Below, piece after piece: positions 1 to 6,426 of a DNA stretch of 11,888 nucleotides. Each line of letters begins with the position of its first letter. Position 1 is the first letter of the stretch. The translations under genes were made by a program, and so were the position numbers. The notes under the pieces are model-generated. The model was not told the DNA's origin. It made no database searches and saw only the letters and a list, made by a program, of their open reading frames with translations. Origin of the DNA: Planctomycetia bacterium (GTDB taxonomy: Bacteria; Planctomycetota; Phycisphaerae; Phycisphaerales; SM1A02); contig SYIB01000047.1 in assembly GCA_005798965.1 (NCBI GenBank), positions 1-11,888 of the forward strand, given 5' to 3'.

Positions 1-832
1 AGTCGAAGGCATCGCGGACCGCCGTCCGGCGCGAAGCGGTGCCGATCAACGCGCCCACACCCTTCAAGCCCAGGTCGATTGCTCGGAAGAACGCGCGCCA
101 TGCAGCGGGCACCTCGCGCCGCATCGTCAGTCGACGCAGCGAACCCCGGTCCCGCGTGATCGGATCGAGCGCAAGCCGGACCCGTCGCGTCGGTCGCAGC
201 GTGCTCACGATCGCCAGCGGCAGGATCATCGTGCGGCTCCATGCACTCATCTTCGAGAGGTGGAACGGGAACCACCGCGGCAGCCACACCACCTCGGGTG
301 GGATCGCGGGTACGGCCATCCAGGGAATCAGTCCCAGCGCAGCGAGGTAGAAGTTCGTGAAGCTGTTGCACGCCTCCGCCCCCCCCCGCGCAAGGATGAT
401 GGCCGCGGCCCGCTGCATGTGCGGCGCGCGCTCGTCGTCACCCATGAGCCGCAGGCAGACCCACGCCTTCACGCAGGAACTCACATCGGCCGCGCTGCCG
501 GGATACTGGCCCCAAGCGCCGTCAGGTCGCTGCTGTTCGCGAAGCGATGCGGCAAGTTCCTGCATCACCTGCCAGCCGTCGCGCCCATCGGCCATGGGCT
601 CTCGCTCCTGGCCGAGGATGAACTTCATCAGCATGTACTCGCTCTCGAGGATGCTGTCGCCCTCGAGCTCGGCACACCAGTGACCATCAGGGCGCTGCAG
701 CGAGAAGAGCGCCTCGGCCGCACGACGGGCTGCCTCGGCGGCCTCGTTGGCACCCGGTGCCGCCGCAGCCTGCGTCGGCTGCGATGGGCGGTCGAGGGTC
801 GCGACCGTCCGGTCCTGAAGGCTCGGATCCAT
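1..832 (-). CDS. shc: Squalene-hopene cyclase, N-terminal part (runs off left edge)
   Basis: About the first 277 residues of a terpene cyclase that folds squalene into hopene for hopanoid membrane lipids. Reading from the ATG at 830-832 gives QW repeats (Q-x3-G-x-W) at residues 46-52 (QRPDGHW) and again in QQRPDGAWG. These are followed by AEACNSFTNFYLAALG, then PRWFPFHLSKMSAWSRTM near residues 182-200, all typical of bacterial squalene-hopene cyclases. The family is usually about 630-700 residues, so more than half, including the catalytic DxDD motif, lies outside the window and cannot be checked. It starts 17 bp after the stop of the oxidoreductase on the same strand, so the two are probably co-transcribed. 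A run of nine G on the coding strand falls in frame at about residues 149-151. A related cyclase of another substrate is possible but less likely. Confidence 0.93.
   Translation of the reverse strand, partial: MDPSLQDRTVATLDRPSQPTQAAAAPGANEAAEAARRAAEALFSLQRPDGHWCAELEGDSILESEYMLMKFILGQEREPMADGRDGWQVMQELAASLREQQRPDGAWGQYPGSAADVSSCVKAWVCLRLMGDDERAPHMQRAAAIILARGGAEACNSFTNFYLAALGLIPWMAVPAIPPEVVWLPRWFPFHLSKMSAWSRTMILPLAIVSTLRPTRRVRLALDPITRDRGSLRRLTMRREVPAAWRAFFRAIDLGLKGVGALIGTASRRTAVRDAFD
379..387 (-). repeat. G9 homopolymer inside shc
   Basis: Nine consecutive C on the plus strand (G on the coding strand) encode part of an Arg-Gly-Gly-Ala stretch. The reading frame is shc-like on both sides, so the sequenced state is in frame. 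Tracts of this length can slip in replication. Confidence 0.9.
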
Positions 833-849
833 AGGACGGAAAAGGTACC

Positions 850-2049
850 TCAGCCCAGTTCCTTCAGCGAAACCGGGCGGCGCTCGCGGGCACTCATCAC
901 CGCGGCTTCGAGCACGCACTGGGTCTTGAGCGCATCCTCGAAGTCCGGCAGCGGCACGACCGGCTTGGAACCACCGAGCACCATCGCGATGTCGGCCGCC
1001 ATGCTCACGAAGCCCTGCTCATAGCCGATCAGGTGCGCCGGCGGCCAGTAGTTGCCAGCGTACGGATGCACGCCCTCGGTGCACATGATTCTGGTCCAGC
1101 CCTGAAGGGCCTTGGGGGCCGTGTTGTCCCACCACTGCAATTCGTTCATGCGCTCAAAGTCGAACTTGATCGAGCCGAGCTCCCCGTTCACCTCGATCTG
1201 GTTGCGGTTCTTGTTGCCGGTCGCCAGGCGCGTGGCCTCGAAGCTGCCGATCGCGCCGCCGCTGAAGCGCGCGAGGAACAGCAGAGCATCATCGACCGTG
1301 CTGCGTCCGGTGCGCTTGCCCCGGCCCTTGGCTCCCTTGCCGCTGATCGAACCACCGGCGGAATCCACGACAGCGCGGTCCTTGACGAACGTGTGCTCGA
1401 TCGCACCGCTCACCTCAGTGAACTCCTGGCCCATGACGAAGCGCGCCAGATCGATGATGTGCGCGTTCAGGTCGCCGTGCGCGCCGCTGCCGGCCTGGTT
1501 GGCCTGGAAGCGCCACAGGAGCGGCGTGTCGGGGCCACCCCAATCCTGCAGGTAGCTCGCACGCACGTGGAAGAGCTTGCCCAGCCGACCATCACGGACG
1601 AGCTGATGTGCGAGTGCCACGGCCGGGCAGCGCCGGTAGTTGAACCAGACGAACGTCTTCTGGCCCTTGGCCTTCTTCGCAGCCTTCACCATGGCGCGTG
1701 CGTCGGCGAGCGTGCCGGCGAGCGGCTTCTCGCACGCCACGTGCTTGCCGGCCTCGAGCGCAGCGATCGACATGTCGGCATGCACGTGGTTGGGCGTGCT
1801 CACGTCGACGAGGTCGACCTCGGCATCGAGCACGGCCAGTTGCCACTGCGCCACGCTCTTGCGCCAGCCCCATCGCTTGCCGAACTCATGGGTCTCGGCC
1901 GGGTCGCGGCCTGCCACGGTCACCAAGTCGATCGCCAGCGGCAGGTCGAAGAAGGGCCCAGCACTTGCCCACGCATGTGAGTGGGCCTTGCCCATGAACT
2001 TCGTGCCGATCAATCCAACCCCGAGTCGTCCAGTCTTGCGTCGTGCCAC
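850..2049 (-). CDS. Gfo/Idh/MocA family NAD(P)-dependent oxidoreductase
   Basis: A 399-residue dehydrogenase of the glucose-fructose oxidoreductase/inositol dehydrogenase family, which oxidises or isomerises sugar-like substrates with NAD(P). The N-terminal Rossmann domain begins VGLIGTKFMGKAHSHA (residues 11-26). STPN lies at 84-87, and the family EKP motif with its catalytic lysine is at 107-109 (CEKPLAG). The substrate-domain signature HGDLNAHIIDL at 191-201 carries the usual Asp and His pair. A basic, glycine-rich insert at about 237-250 (GKGAKGRGKRTGR) looks like a surface loop. The GTG start is supported by AAGGAG at 2056-2061, six bases upstream. It lies just upstream of shc in the same direction and divergent from the repeat protein at 2123. 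The substrate cannot be named; the position next to shc may be incidental. Confidence 0.93.
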   Translation of the reverse strand: MARRKTGRLGVGLIGTKFMGKAHSHAWASAGPFFDLPLAIDLVTVAGRDPAETHEFGKRWGWRKSVAQWQLAVLDAEVDLVDVSTPNHVHADMSIAALEAGKHVACEKPLAGTLADARAMVKAAKKAKGQKTFVWFNYRRCPAVALAHQLVRDGRLGKLFHVRASYLQDWGGPDTPLLWRFQANQAGSGAHGDLNAHIIDLARFVMGQEFTEVSGAIEHTFVKDRAVVDSAGGSISGKGAKGRGKRTGRSTVDDALLFLARFSGGAIGSFEATRLATGNKNRNQIEVNGELGSIKFDFERMNELQWWDNTAPKALQGWTRIMCTEGVHPYAGNYWPPAHLIGYEQGFVSMAADIAMVLGGSKPVVPLPDFEDALKTQCVLEAAVMSARERRPVSLKELG

Positions 2050-2055
2050 GATGGT

Positions 2056-2061
2056 CTCCTT
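2056..2061 (-). promoter_or_regulatory. Shine-Dalgarno AAGGAG deciding the GTG start of the oxidoreductase
   Basis: AAGGAG on the minus strand, six bases before the GTG at 2047-2049. It is one of the two best ribosome binding sites in the window and supports the non-ATG start. Confidence 0.7.
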
Positions 2062-2081
2062 GGGTCCGCGCTACGGAGCCG

Positions 2082-2098
2082 GGGGCTATCCTAGCCCC
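2082..2098. promoter_or_regulatory. Perfect 7-bp inverted repeat in a divergent intergenic region
   Basis: GGGGCTA, loop TCC, TAGCCCC sits in the 73-bp gap between the divergent oxidoreductase and repeat-protein genes, 24 bases before the ATG at 2123. The centre contains TATCCT (2087-2092), which resembles a -10 element. It could be an operator or a 5'-leader hairpin. The symmetry is certain; the role is inferred. No good -35 box at standard spacing is visible. Confidence 0.45.
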
Positions 2099-2122
2099 GA
2101 CCACTTTCCACGGAGCCCCATC

Positions 2123-3085
2123 ATGAGCGATCTCGAAGCACGCCTGTCCGCCCTCGAAACACACGTCGAATCCCTCGAGCGCGGTGCGCGGCGATGGCGG
2201 CGTGCGACCATGGTGCTCGGCGCGGTGCTCGTGTCGACCTTTGTGCTGGCAGCGACGGCGCTGAACAGCGAGACCATCAAGGCCCGCAAGCTCGAGATCG
2301 TCGATGAGGCCGGCAAGGTCGTCATGCTTGCCGACACCACCCAAGGTGCAGGCCGGCTCAGCCTGTGGGCGAGTTCTGGCGCCAACGTGGCGCGGCTGGG
2401 CGCGAACGAGCATGGCGGTGACTTCATCATGTGGAATGCGCAGGGCCGCGTCGTCGGCAGCCTGTACGCCACGGCGCAGGGCGCTCGCATCGAAGCCAAC
2501 GCCGCCGACGGCAAGGGCAGCGCCTCGCTCGATGCCGCCACCGGACTGGCCCAGATCGCGCTGACTGATGCTGACAACAAGCCCATCGTGCGAGCCGCGA
2601 TTGAGGAGGCCGGCGGCGTGCTGCAGGTGCTCGGCTCGAGCGGCCAGCCAGCCGCGTCGATTGGCTCGCGCGCAGGCGGCGGCTTCGTCGTCGTGCAGAA
2701 CAGTGCTGGATCGGAAGTGGGCTCGATGCTCGTGCGCGAAGATGGCACTGGCAAGCTGCTGCTGGCCGATGGCAAGCAGCCCAACATCCTGCTCGAGACG
2801 GGTGCGGACGGCGGCGGAGCCCTGCAACTCCTGCACTCCACTCGCGTGATCGCCGGGCTCGGTGGCACGGCATCGGGCGGCCTGCTCAACCTCATGGGGC
2901 CGGAAGGCCGCCCCGTCGTGATCCTCGGACAGGCCAGCAACGCGCCGGGTGGTGCACTGGCGATCCGTGACAGCGCTGGTATCCGCGTGGCGCGGATCGG
3001 CATCGATCCCGATGGCTACGGCGAGCTGGCGGTGTACGGCGAGGGCGCCACGCGCAAGAAGTCCATCAACGCCCGGGACGAATGA
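2123..3085 (+). CDS. Membrane-anchored protein with about twelve 22-residue beta repeats
   Basis: A 320-residue protein that I cannot assign to a named family. Residues 1-25 form a short heptad-like coiled coil (LEARLSALETHVESLERG), a basic stretch RRWRR follows, and residues 28-47 are one hydrophobic transmembrane segment or uncleaved signal anchor. The rest is a tandem repeat. Strand-like hydrophobic starts fall at residues 57, 79, 101, 123, 145, 167, 188, 212, 234, 255, 279 and 302, so spacing is 22 with occasional 21, 23 or 24. The unit is roughly L-x-h-x-D-x-x-G-x-x-V-h-x-h-G-x-x-x-x-G-G. This suggests an extracytoplasmic beta-solenoid or beta-helix with a cytoplasmic N-terminus. The ATG at 2123 was chosen because GGAG lies at 2112-2115 and the coiled coil plus membrane segment follow at once; in-frame ATGs upstream lie within the oxidoreductase gene. 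It precedes the glutamine amidotransferase by 16 bp. Confidence 0.8.
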   Translation: MSDLEARLSALETHVESLERGARRWRRATMVLGAVLVSTFVLAATALNSETIKARKLEIVDEAGKVVMLADTTQGAGRLSLWASSGANVARLGANEHGGDFIMWNAQGRVVGSLYATAQGARIEANAADGKGSASLDAATGLAQIALTDADNKPIVRAAIEEAGGVLQVLGSSGQPAASIGSRAGGGFVVVQNSAGSEVGSMLVREDGTGKLLLADGKQPNILLETGADGGGALQLLHSTRVIAGLGGTASGGLLNLMGPEGRPVVILGQASNAPGGALAIRDSAGIRVARIGIDPDGYGELAVYGEGATRKKSINARDE

Positions 3086-3101
3086 TCGGCAGAGCCACGA
3101 C

Positions 3102-3695
3102 GTGCTGCTGCTCATCGACAACTACGACTCGTTCACGTGGAATCTCGTCCAGCGGTTCGGCGAGATCGATCCATCGCTGCGGGTGGAGGTCGTCCGCAAC
3201 GATGCCATCGACGCCGATGCCGCGCTGGCGATGTCACCCACGCACCTGGTGATCTCGCCCGGGCCATGCACTCCGAAGGAATCCGGCGCGTGCCCCGCGA
3301 TCATCACTGCCCTTCGGGGACGCGTGCCGATCCTCGGTGTCTGCCTGGGCCACCAGACGATCGGCGACCTTCACGGCATGGTCGTCGAGCGCAACGACAT
3401 CCCGGTGCACGGGAAGACGAGCTTGGTCCATCACGACGGCCGCGGCGTCTTCACGGGGCTCTCGGATCCGTTCGAAGCCACGCGCTACCACTCGCTGGTC
3501 GTCCGACGCGATACCGTTGCCTCCGACTTCGAAGTCAGCGCGTGGACCGAGCGCGGCGAGGTCATGGGCCTTCGCTGGACGGCCCCCGCCGGCGCGGCGC
3601 CGATGGAGGGCGTTCAGTTCCACCCCGAAAGCTTCCTCACGATCGAGGGCCCGAGGCTGCTGGCGAACTTTCTGGCCATGGGTTCACGCGGCTGA
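3102..3695 (+). CDS. pabA/trpG: Glutamine amidotransferase, anthranilate/aminodeoxychorismate synthase component II
   Basis: A 197-residue class I glutamine amidotransferase that supplies ammonia to a chorismate-using partner (TrpE or PabB), for tryptophan or folate synthesis. The protein opens LLLIDNYDSFTWNLVQ, the classic TrpG/PabA N-terminus. ISPGPCTPKESG is at 51-62 (oxyanion region), the nucleophile elbow GVCLGHQTIG has Cys81, and FHPES holds His174 and Glu176, completing the triad. Length matches the family. The start is GTG at 3102; the nearby ATG at 3082 is out of frame, and no strong Shine-Dalgarno is visible. The gene follows the repeat protein by 16 bp. No trpE/pabB partner is in the window, so TrpG and PabA cannot be separated; many bacteria use one subunit for both. 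Confidence 0.95.
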   Translation: MLLLIDNYDSFTWNLVQRFGEIDPSLRVEVVRNDAIDADAALAMSPTHLVISPGPCTPKESGACPAIITALRGRVPILGVCLGHQTIGDLHGMVVERNDIPVHGKTSLVHHDGRGVFTGLSDPFEATRYHSLVVRRDTVASDFEVSAWTERGEVMGLRWTAPAGAAPMEGVQFHPESFLTIEGPRLLANFLAMGSRG

Positions 3696-3698
3696 TCT

Positions 3699-3733
3699 CG
3701 CCGGTTCGGCGCGGGGCCGAGGCCACCGCCCCG
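3699..3733 (+). terminator. Two adjacent GC hairpins after pabA/trpG
   Basis: CGCCG-GTT-CGGCG (3699-3711) is followed at once by CGGGGC, a 10-base loop, and GCCCCG (3712-3733). They fill most of the 56-bp gap before the next gene. There is no T-run, so intrinsic termination is uncertain; they could attenuate or stabilise the transcript. Confidence 0.25.
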
Positions 3734-3751
3734 TGCTAGGCTTGGCGAACC

Positions 3752-4159
3752 ATGACCTCAGTGCTGACCGACACCGCCCGCGTGCTCGTGATCTCGACCT
3801 CGTCCGACGGCATCGTGGTGAAGGTTGCCGGAACGCAGTACCAACTGTCGTTCCTGCCCCACTGCCCGAACTGCGCCTTCGTCGCCGGCGAACGCGTTCA
3901 CGCGCGCTTCCGTGCGACGGCGCTCAAGATGCACCACGCGAAGGCCGGTGGCATTTTCGTCGAGCCGAGCGAGGGCCATCCTCGCATCGTGCAGGGTCGC
4001 GTGATCGCCACCGACACGCGCTCAAACATGGTGCTTGCCGACGTCGTCGTTCCGATGTGGATCGCCGTGCCGCAAGGCCAGGCGGCGAGCGACTTCGCCA
4101 CCGGCGACCTGCTGAACTTCTACGTCCAGAGCGGCTCCACGATCGAACCGGTGCGCTGA
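3752..4159 (+). CDS. Small conserved-looking protein of two beta-rich halves with a CPNC motif
   Basis: A 135-residue protein that I do not recognise. No signal peptide or membrane segment is visible, so it is probably cytoplasmic. Residues 9-54 and 80-127 look like related beta-barrel halves. Each starts with a hydrophobic strand after Arg (ARVLVISTSSDGIVVKV and GRVIATDTRSNMVLADVVV), runs through an FLP or AVP turn, and ends with a G-[ED]-x-[VL]-x-x-[RN]-F/Y strand (GERVHARF, GDLLNFYV). This resembles tandem OB-like or PilZ-like barrels, which is inference only. HCPNC at 37-41 could bind a metal or be redox active. It is the last gene of the plus-strand cluster, converging on the DUF1444 gene with 7 bp between the stops. 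Codon pattern and context support a real gene. Confidence 0.7.
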   Translation: MTSVLTDTARVLVISTSSDGIVVKVAGTQYQLSFLPHCPNCAFVAGERVHARFRATALKMHHAKAGGIFVEPSEGHPRIVQGRVIATDTRSNMVLADVVVPMWIAVPQGQAASDFATGDLLNFYVQSGSTIEPVR

Positions 4160-4161
4160 CC

Positions 4162-4175
4162 GCGGCTCAGGCCGC
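4162..4175. terminator. Hairpin at convergent junction with a stop codon in its loop
   Basis: GCGGC-TCAG-GCCGC is a perfect 5-bp stem. The TCA at 4167-4169 is the TGA stop of the DUF1444 gene read on the minus strand. It sits between two convergent genes, where a bidirectional terminator would be expected. It lacks a T-tract. Confidence 0.35.
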
Positions 4176-4961
4176 TTCAGCCGTCCCGGCGACGCCATCG
4201 CGCGTCACATAGAACAGGTTCCGGGTGATCGGGTACGGCAAGCGGCGGTAATCCTCGTCGATGCGGCCCATGATGCGATCGATGAACTGCCCGGGGCCGC
4301 GGCTCATGGCCACGAAGATGTCTCGGGCTGGCGTGGCCACGAGGAAGTCCCCCTTGAGTTCCGGCGCAAGACGCTCGTGCAGGTGCGTGAGCAGGAGCCG
4401 AGCAGCGTCGTAACCATCACGAAGGCTGACAACCGCCGCCCTGCCGCCGTCACCTGACTGCATGATCTGGACGTTGAGTTCGGGTGCGTACGAACTGAGG
4501 TTCACCCGCGCCACTTCCTCGAGTTCGTCGGTGGTCAGGCCCCAGCGCACGAGCTGTTCGGTACTGATGCTGACGGTCATGTCGGGGAGGTCGATCACGA
4601 AGACGATCACCGTGCCGTTGACGAAGGGCATGTGGGCGACCTGCTCACGATCGACCGAGTCGAAAATCGACTCCGGCTGCAGTCGCGGCATGATGCGGGG
4701 CTTGGCGACCGCCAGCGGCAGCGCCGCCGTCGCCAAGAGGTCGCCCTCGAAGACCTTCTGGAAGTAGGCGCCAACAACCTCGGCCGCCCGCTCGGCATCC
4801 TGCATGACCAGGCGATAGAGGTTCTCCAGGCCCATGCGGCGGCCGTCGACCAGCAGCTTCAGGGCATCGATGACCTCGACCTTGCGGTCGCGCCAAGTGG
4901 CCTTGATGTGCTTGGCGATCGCTTCGGTGAACGCCGCGGGCTCATACGGGAATCGGTCCAT
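4167..4961 (-). CDS. DUF1444 family protein (YtpQ-like)
   Basis: A 264-residue soluble protein resembling Bacillus YtpQ (DUF1444), whose biochemical role is not known. Family-like features are the central VIDLPDMTVSISTEQLVRWGLTTDELEEVARVN region (residues 122-154), the SLRDGYDAARLLL block at 179-191, DFLVATPARDIFVA at 205-218, and the C-terminal PITRNLFYVTRDG. The N-terminal 60 residues are basic and helical. I chose the ATG at 4959-4961 rather than one 57 bases upstream because AAGGAGG (4966-4972) lies four bases before it and the resulting length matches YtpQ (about 270). It stands alone on the minus strand, converging on the small CPNC protein and divergent from kdsA across 119 bp. It is best known from Firmicutes, so its presence beside Kdo synthesis is notable. 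Confidence 0.85.
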   Translation of the reverse strand: MDRFPYEPAAFTEAIAKHIKATWRDRKVEVIDALKLLVDGRRMGLENLYRLVMQDAERAAEVVGAYFQKVFEGDLLATAALPLAVAKPRIMPRLQPESIFDSVDREQVAHMPFVNGTVIVFVIDLPDMTVSISTEQLVRWGLTTDELEEVARVNLSSYAPELNVQIMQSGDGGRAAVVSLRDGYDAARLLLTHLHERLAPELKGDFLVATPARDIFVAMSRGPGQFIDRIMGRIDEDYRRLPYPITRNLFYVTRDGVAGTAEAA

Positions 4962-4965
4962 CGTG

Positions 4966-4972
4966 CCTCCTT
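4966..4972 (-). promoter_or_regulatory. Strong Shine-Dalgarno AAGGAGG fixing the DUF1444 start
   Basis: AAGGAGG on the minus strand, four bases before the ATG at 4959-4961. It favours this start over the longer upstream reading. Spacing is slightly short. Confidence 0.7.
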
Positions 4973-5080
4973 CGGGCACCTTGGGCCCGCTTCCATATGG
5001 ACGATCGGTTTCCTCCAAGGGTTCATCAAGCGAAAGTCCCGGAATACCCGAGAACGCACGCTGTGCGGGCTTGCGTCACA

Positions 5081-5941
5081 ATGCCGGGAATGGGTACCGC
5101 CTACGCCAACAGCCTCTTCAATCTTGACCTTGCCTTCGGCCCCCGCCGCCTGCGCCCGCTGACCGTGATCGCCGGGCCATGCGTACTTGAGGACGATGAG
5201 ACCAACCTGCGCATCGGCACCGCCATGCGCGACGCCTGCCGGGCGCTCGGCTTCGCCTACGTCTTCAAGGCAAGTTTCGACAAGGCGAATCGATCGACCG
5301 CATCGAGCCCTCGCGGCCCCGGCCTTGAACGTGGCTGCGACATGATCGCCGCGCTGCGCGAACGACTTGGCGTGCCATCGACCACCGACATCCACGAACC
5401 CCAGCAGGCCGCGCGCGCGGCGCAGGCAGTCGACATCCTCCAGATTCCGGCGTTCCTGTGCCGGCAGACGGACCTCCTGTTCGCAGCTGCCCAGACCGGC
5501 CGGGCCGTCAACGTGAAGAAGGGCCAGTTCATGGCTCCCGGCGAGATGCGCAACGCGGTGGCCAAGGTCCGCGAGGGCGGAGCCCATCACATCATGCTCA
5601 CCGAACGCGGAACCTTCTTTGGCTACCACCGACTGGTCAATGACTTCGCCGGACTGCAGGACATGGCCGATCTGGGCGTGCCGGTCTGCTTCGACGTCAC
5701 CCACAGCACGCAACTGCCGGGTGCCGAGGGCGCCATGACCGGCGGCCGACCTGATCGGGCAGCGCTGCTGGCCCGTGCCGCCGTGGCGGCGGGCGTGGAT
5801 GCCGTTTTCCTTGAGTGCCACCCCGAACCGGCGCGGGCCTTCAGCGACAAGGCCACCTGCCAGCCGCTGGCCACCATGCCGAAACTGCTGGAAGAACTTG
5901 CACGGATCCGCGCGGCGGTGGTCGATGCATACACTTCGTGA
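5081..5941 (+). CDS. kdsA: 3-deoxy-8-phosphooctulonate (KDO8P) synthase, metal-dependent type
   Basis: Condenses phosphoenolpyruvate with arabinose-5-phosphate to KDO8P, the precursor of the Kdo sugar in LPS inner core; cytoplasmic. The 286-residue product has VFKASFDKANRS (61-72), RGPGLERG (78-85), TDIHEP (102-107), AFLCRQTDL (124-132), NVKKGQF (144-150) and FDVTHSTQLPG (204-214). Cys34 in AGPCVLE, His208, Glu245 (ECHPEP) and Asp256 (FSDKAT) match in identity and spacing the four metal ligands known from the Aquifex enzyme, so this is the metal-dependent class; E. coli KdsA has Asn at the Cys position. The ATG at 5081 has no clear Shine-Dalgarno, and an ATG at 5090 is a possible alternative. 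Its stop is two bases before mcsA. No kdsB, kdsC or kdsD is in the window. Confidence 0.95.
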   Translation: MPGMGTAYANSLFNLDLAFGPRRLRPLTVIAGPCVLEDDETNLRIGTAMRDACRALGFAYVFKASFDKANRSTASSPRGPGLERGCDMIAALRERLGVPSTTDIHEPQQAARAAQAVDILQIPAFLCRQTDLLFAAAQTGRAVNVKKGQFMAPGEMRNAVAKVREGGAHHIMLTERGTFFGYHRLVNDFAGLQDMADLGVPVCFDVTHSTQLPGAEGAMTGGRPDRAALLARAAVAAGVDAVFLECHPEPARAFSDKATCQPLATMPKLLEELARIRAAVVDAYTS

Positions 5942-5943
5942 CG

Positions 5944-6426
5944 ATGAAGTGTGACCAGTGCGATAAGCCAGCCGTCGTGCACGAGACGGTGATCACCGCC
6001 GGCGTGCAGACCACGGTGCACCTTTGTGCTGAGCATGCTGCGGCGCAGATGCACCCTGTGCCTGCCAGCGTCTCGATCGCCGAGCTCCTGGCGCCCCACC
6101 TCAGTGGCAAACGGACCCTGCCAGCCTGCGGCGGCTGCGGCATGACGCTCGCGGAGTTCCGCAAGCACAACCTCGCCGGCTGCTCCGCCTGCTTCGACGC
6201 CTTGTCGCCCATGATCGATCAAGCCATCCAGCGCGCTCAAGGCGGCGCCACCGCGCATTGCGGACGGGCGCCTGCCCGCCGTGATGATGCAGAAGCCCGC
6301 CAGGCCTACCGGGCCCGCTTGCTGAACGACCTCGAGCAGGCCGTCGCCGCCGAACGGTACGAAGTCGCCGCGCAGGTCCGCAACTCCCTGCGTGAGGTCG
6401 ACGGCATTCCGGGGCAGCAGGCATGA
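5944..6426 (+). CDS. mcsA: McsA, activator of protein-arginine kinase
   Basis: A 160-residue zinc-binding partner that activates the McsB arginine kinase in the ClpC/McsB protein-quality-control pathway. The N-terminus has one zinc site formed by Cys3 and Cys6 (MKCDQC) with Cys28 and His31 (LCAEH), and a second at Cys62/Cys65 (CGGC) with Cys80/Cys83 (CSAC). The C-terminal part from about 122 to 151 (RARLLNDLEQAVAAERYEVA...) is a UVR-type helical hairpin as in McsA and UvrB. The start was set at MKCDQC, because further upstream the frame lies inside kdsA; kdsA stops two bases earlier and mcsB overlaps the stop by 4 bp (ATGA), so translation is probably coupled. No strong Shine-Dalgarno is seen. 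In Bacilli this gene sits with ctsR and clpC; neither is here. Confidence 0.93.
   Translation: MKCDQCDKPAVVHETVITAGVQTTVHLCAEHAAAQMHPVPASVSIAELLAPHLSGKRTLPACGGCGMTLAEFRKHNLAGCSACFDALSPMIDQAIQRAQGGATAHCGRAPARRDDAEARQAYRARLLNDLEQAVAAERYEVAAQVRNSLREVDGIPGQQA

Noticed and set aside
260..1024. Plus-strand open frame across the left edge
   Set aside because: Antisense to squalene-hopene cyclase and the oxidoreductase; no protein signature.
1033..1980. Long plus-strand open frame (315 codons)
   Set aside because: It is antisense to the clear Gfo/Idh/MocA gene and has no recognisable motifs; high-GC DNA leaves such frames open.
1886..3121. Long minus-strand open frame (411 codons)
   Set aside because: Antisense to the repeat protein, whose regular 22-residue pattern, Shine-Dalgarno and membrane segment show the coding strand.
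4997..5080. Longer N-terminus for KdsA from an upstream ATG
   Set aside because: The extra residues match nothing in the family, and the shorter start gives the usual length.
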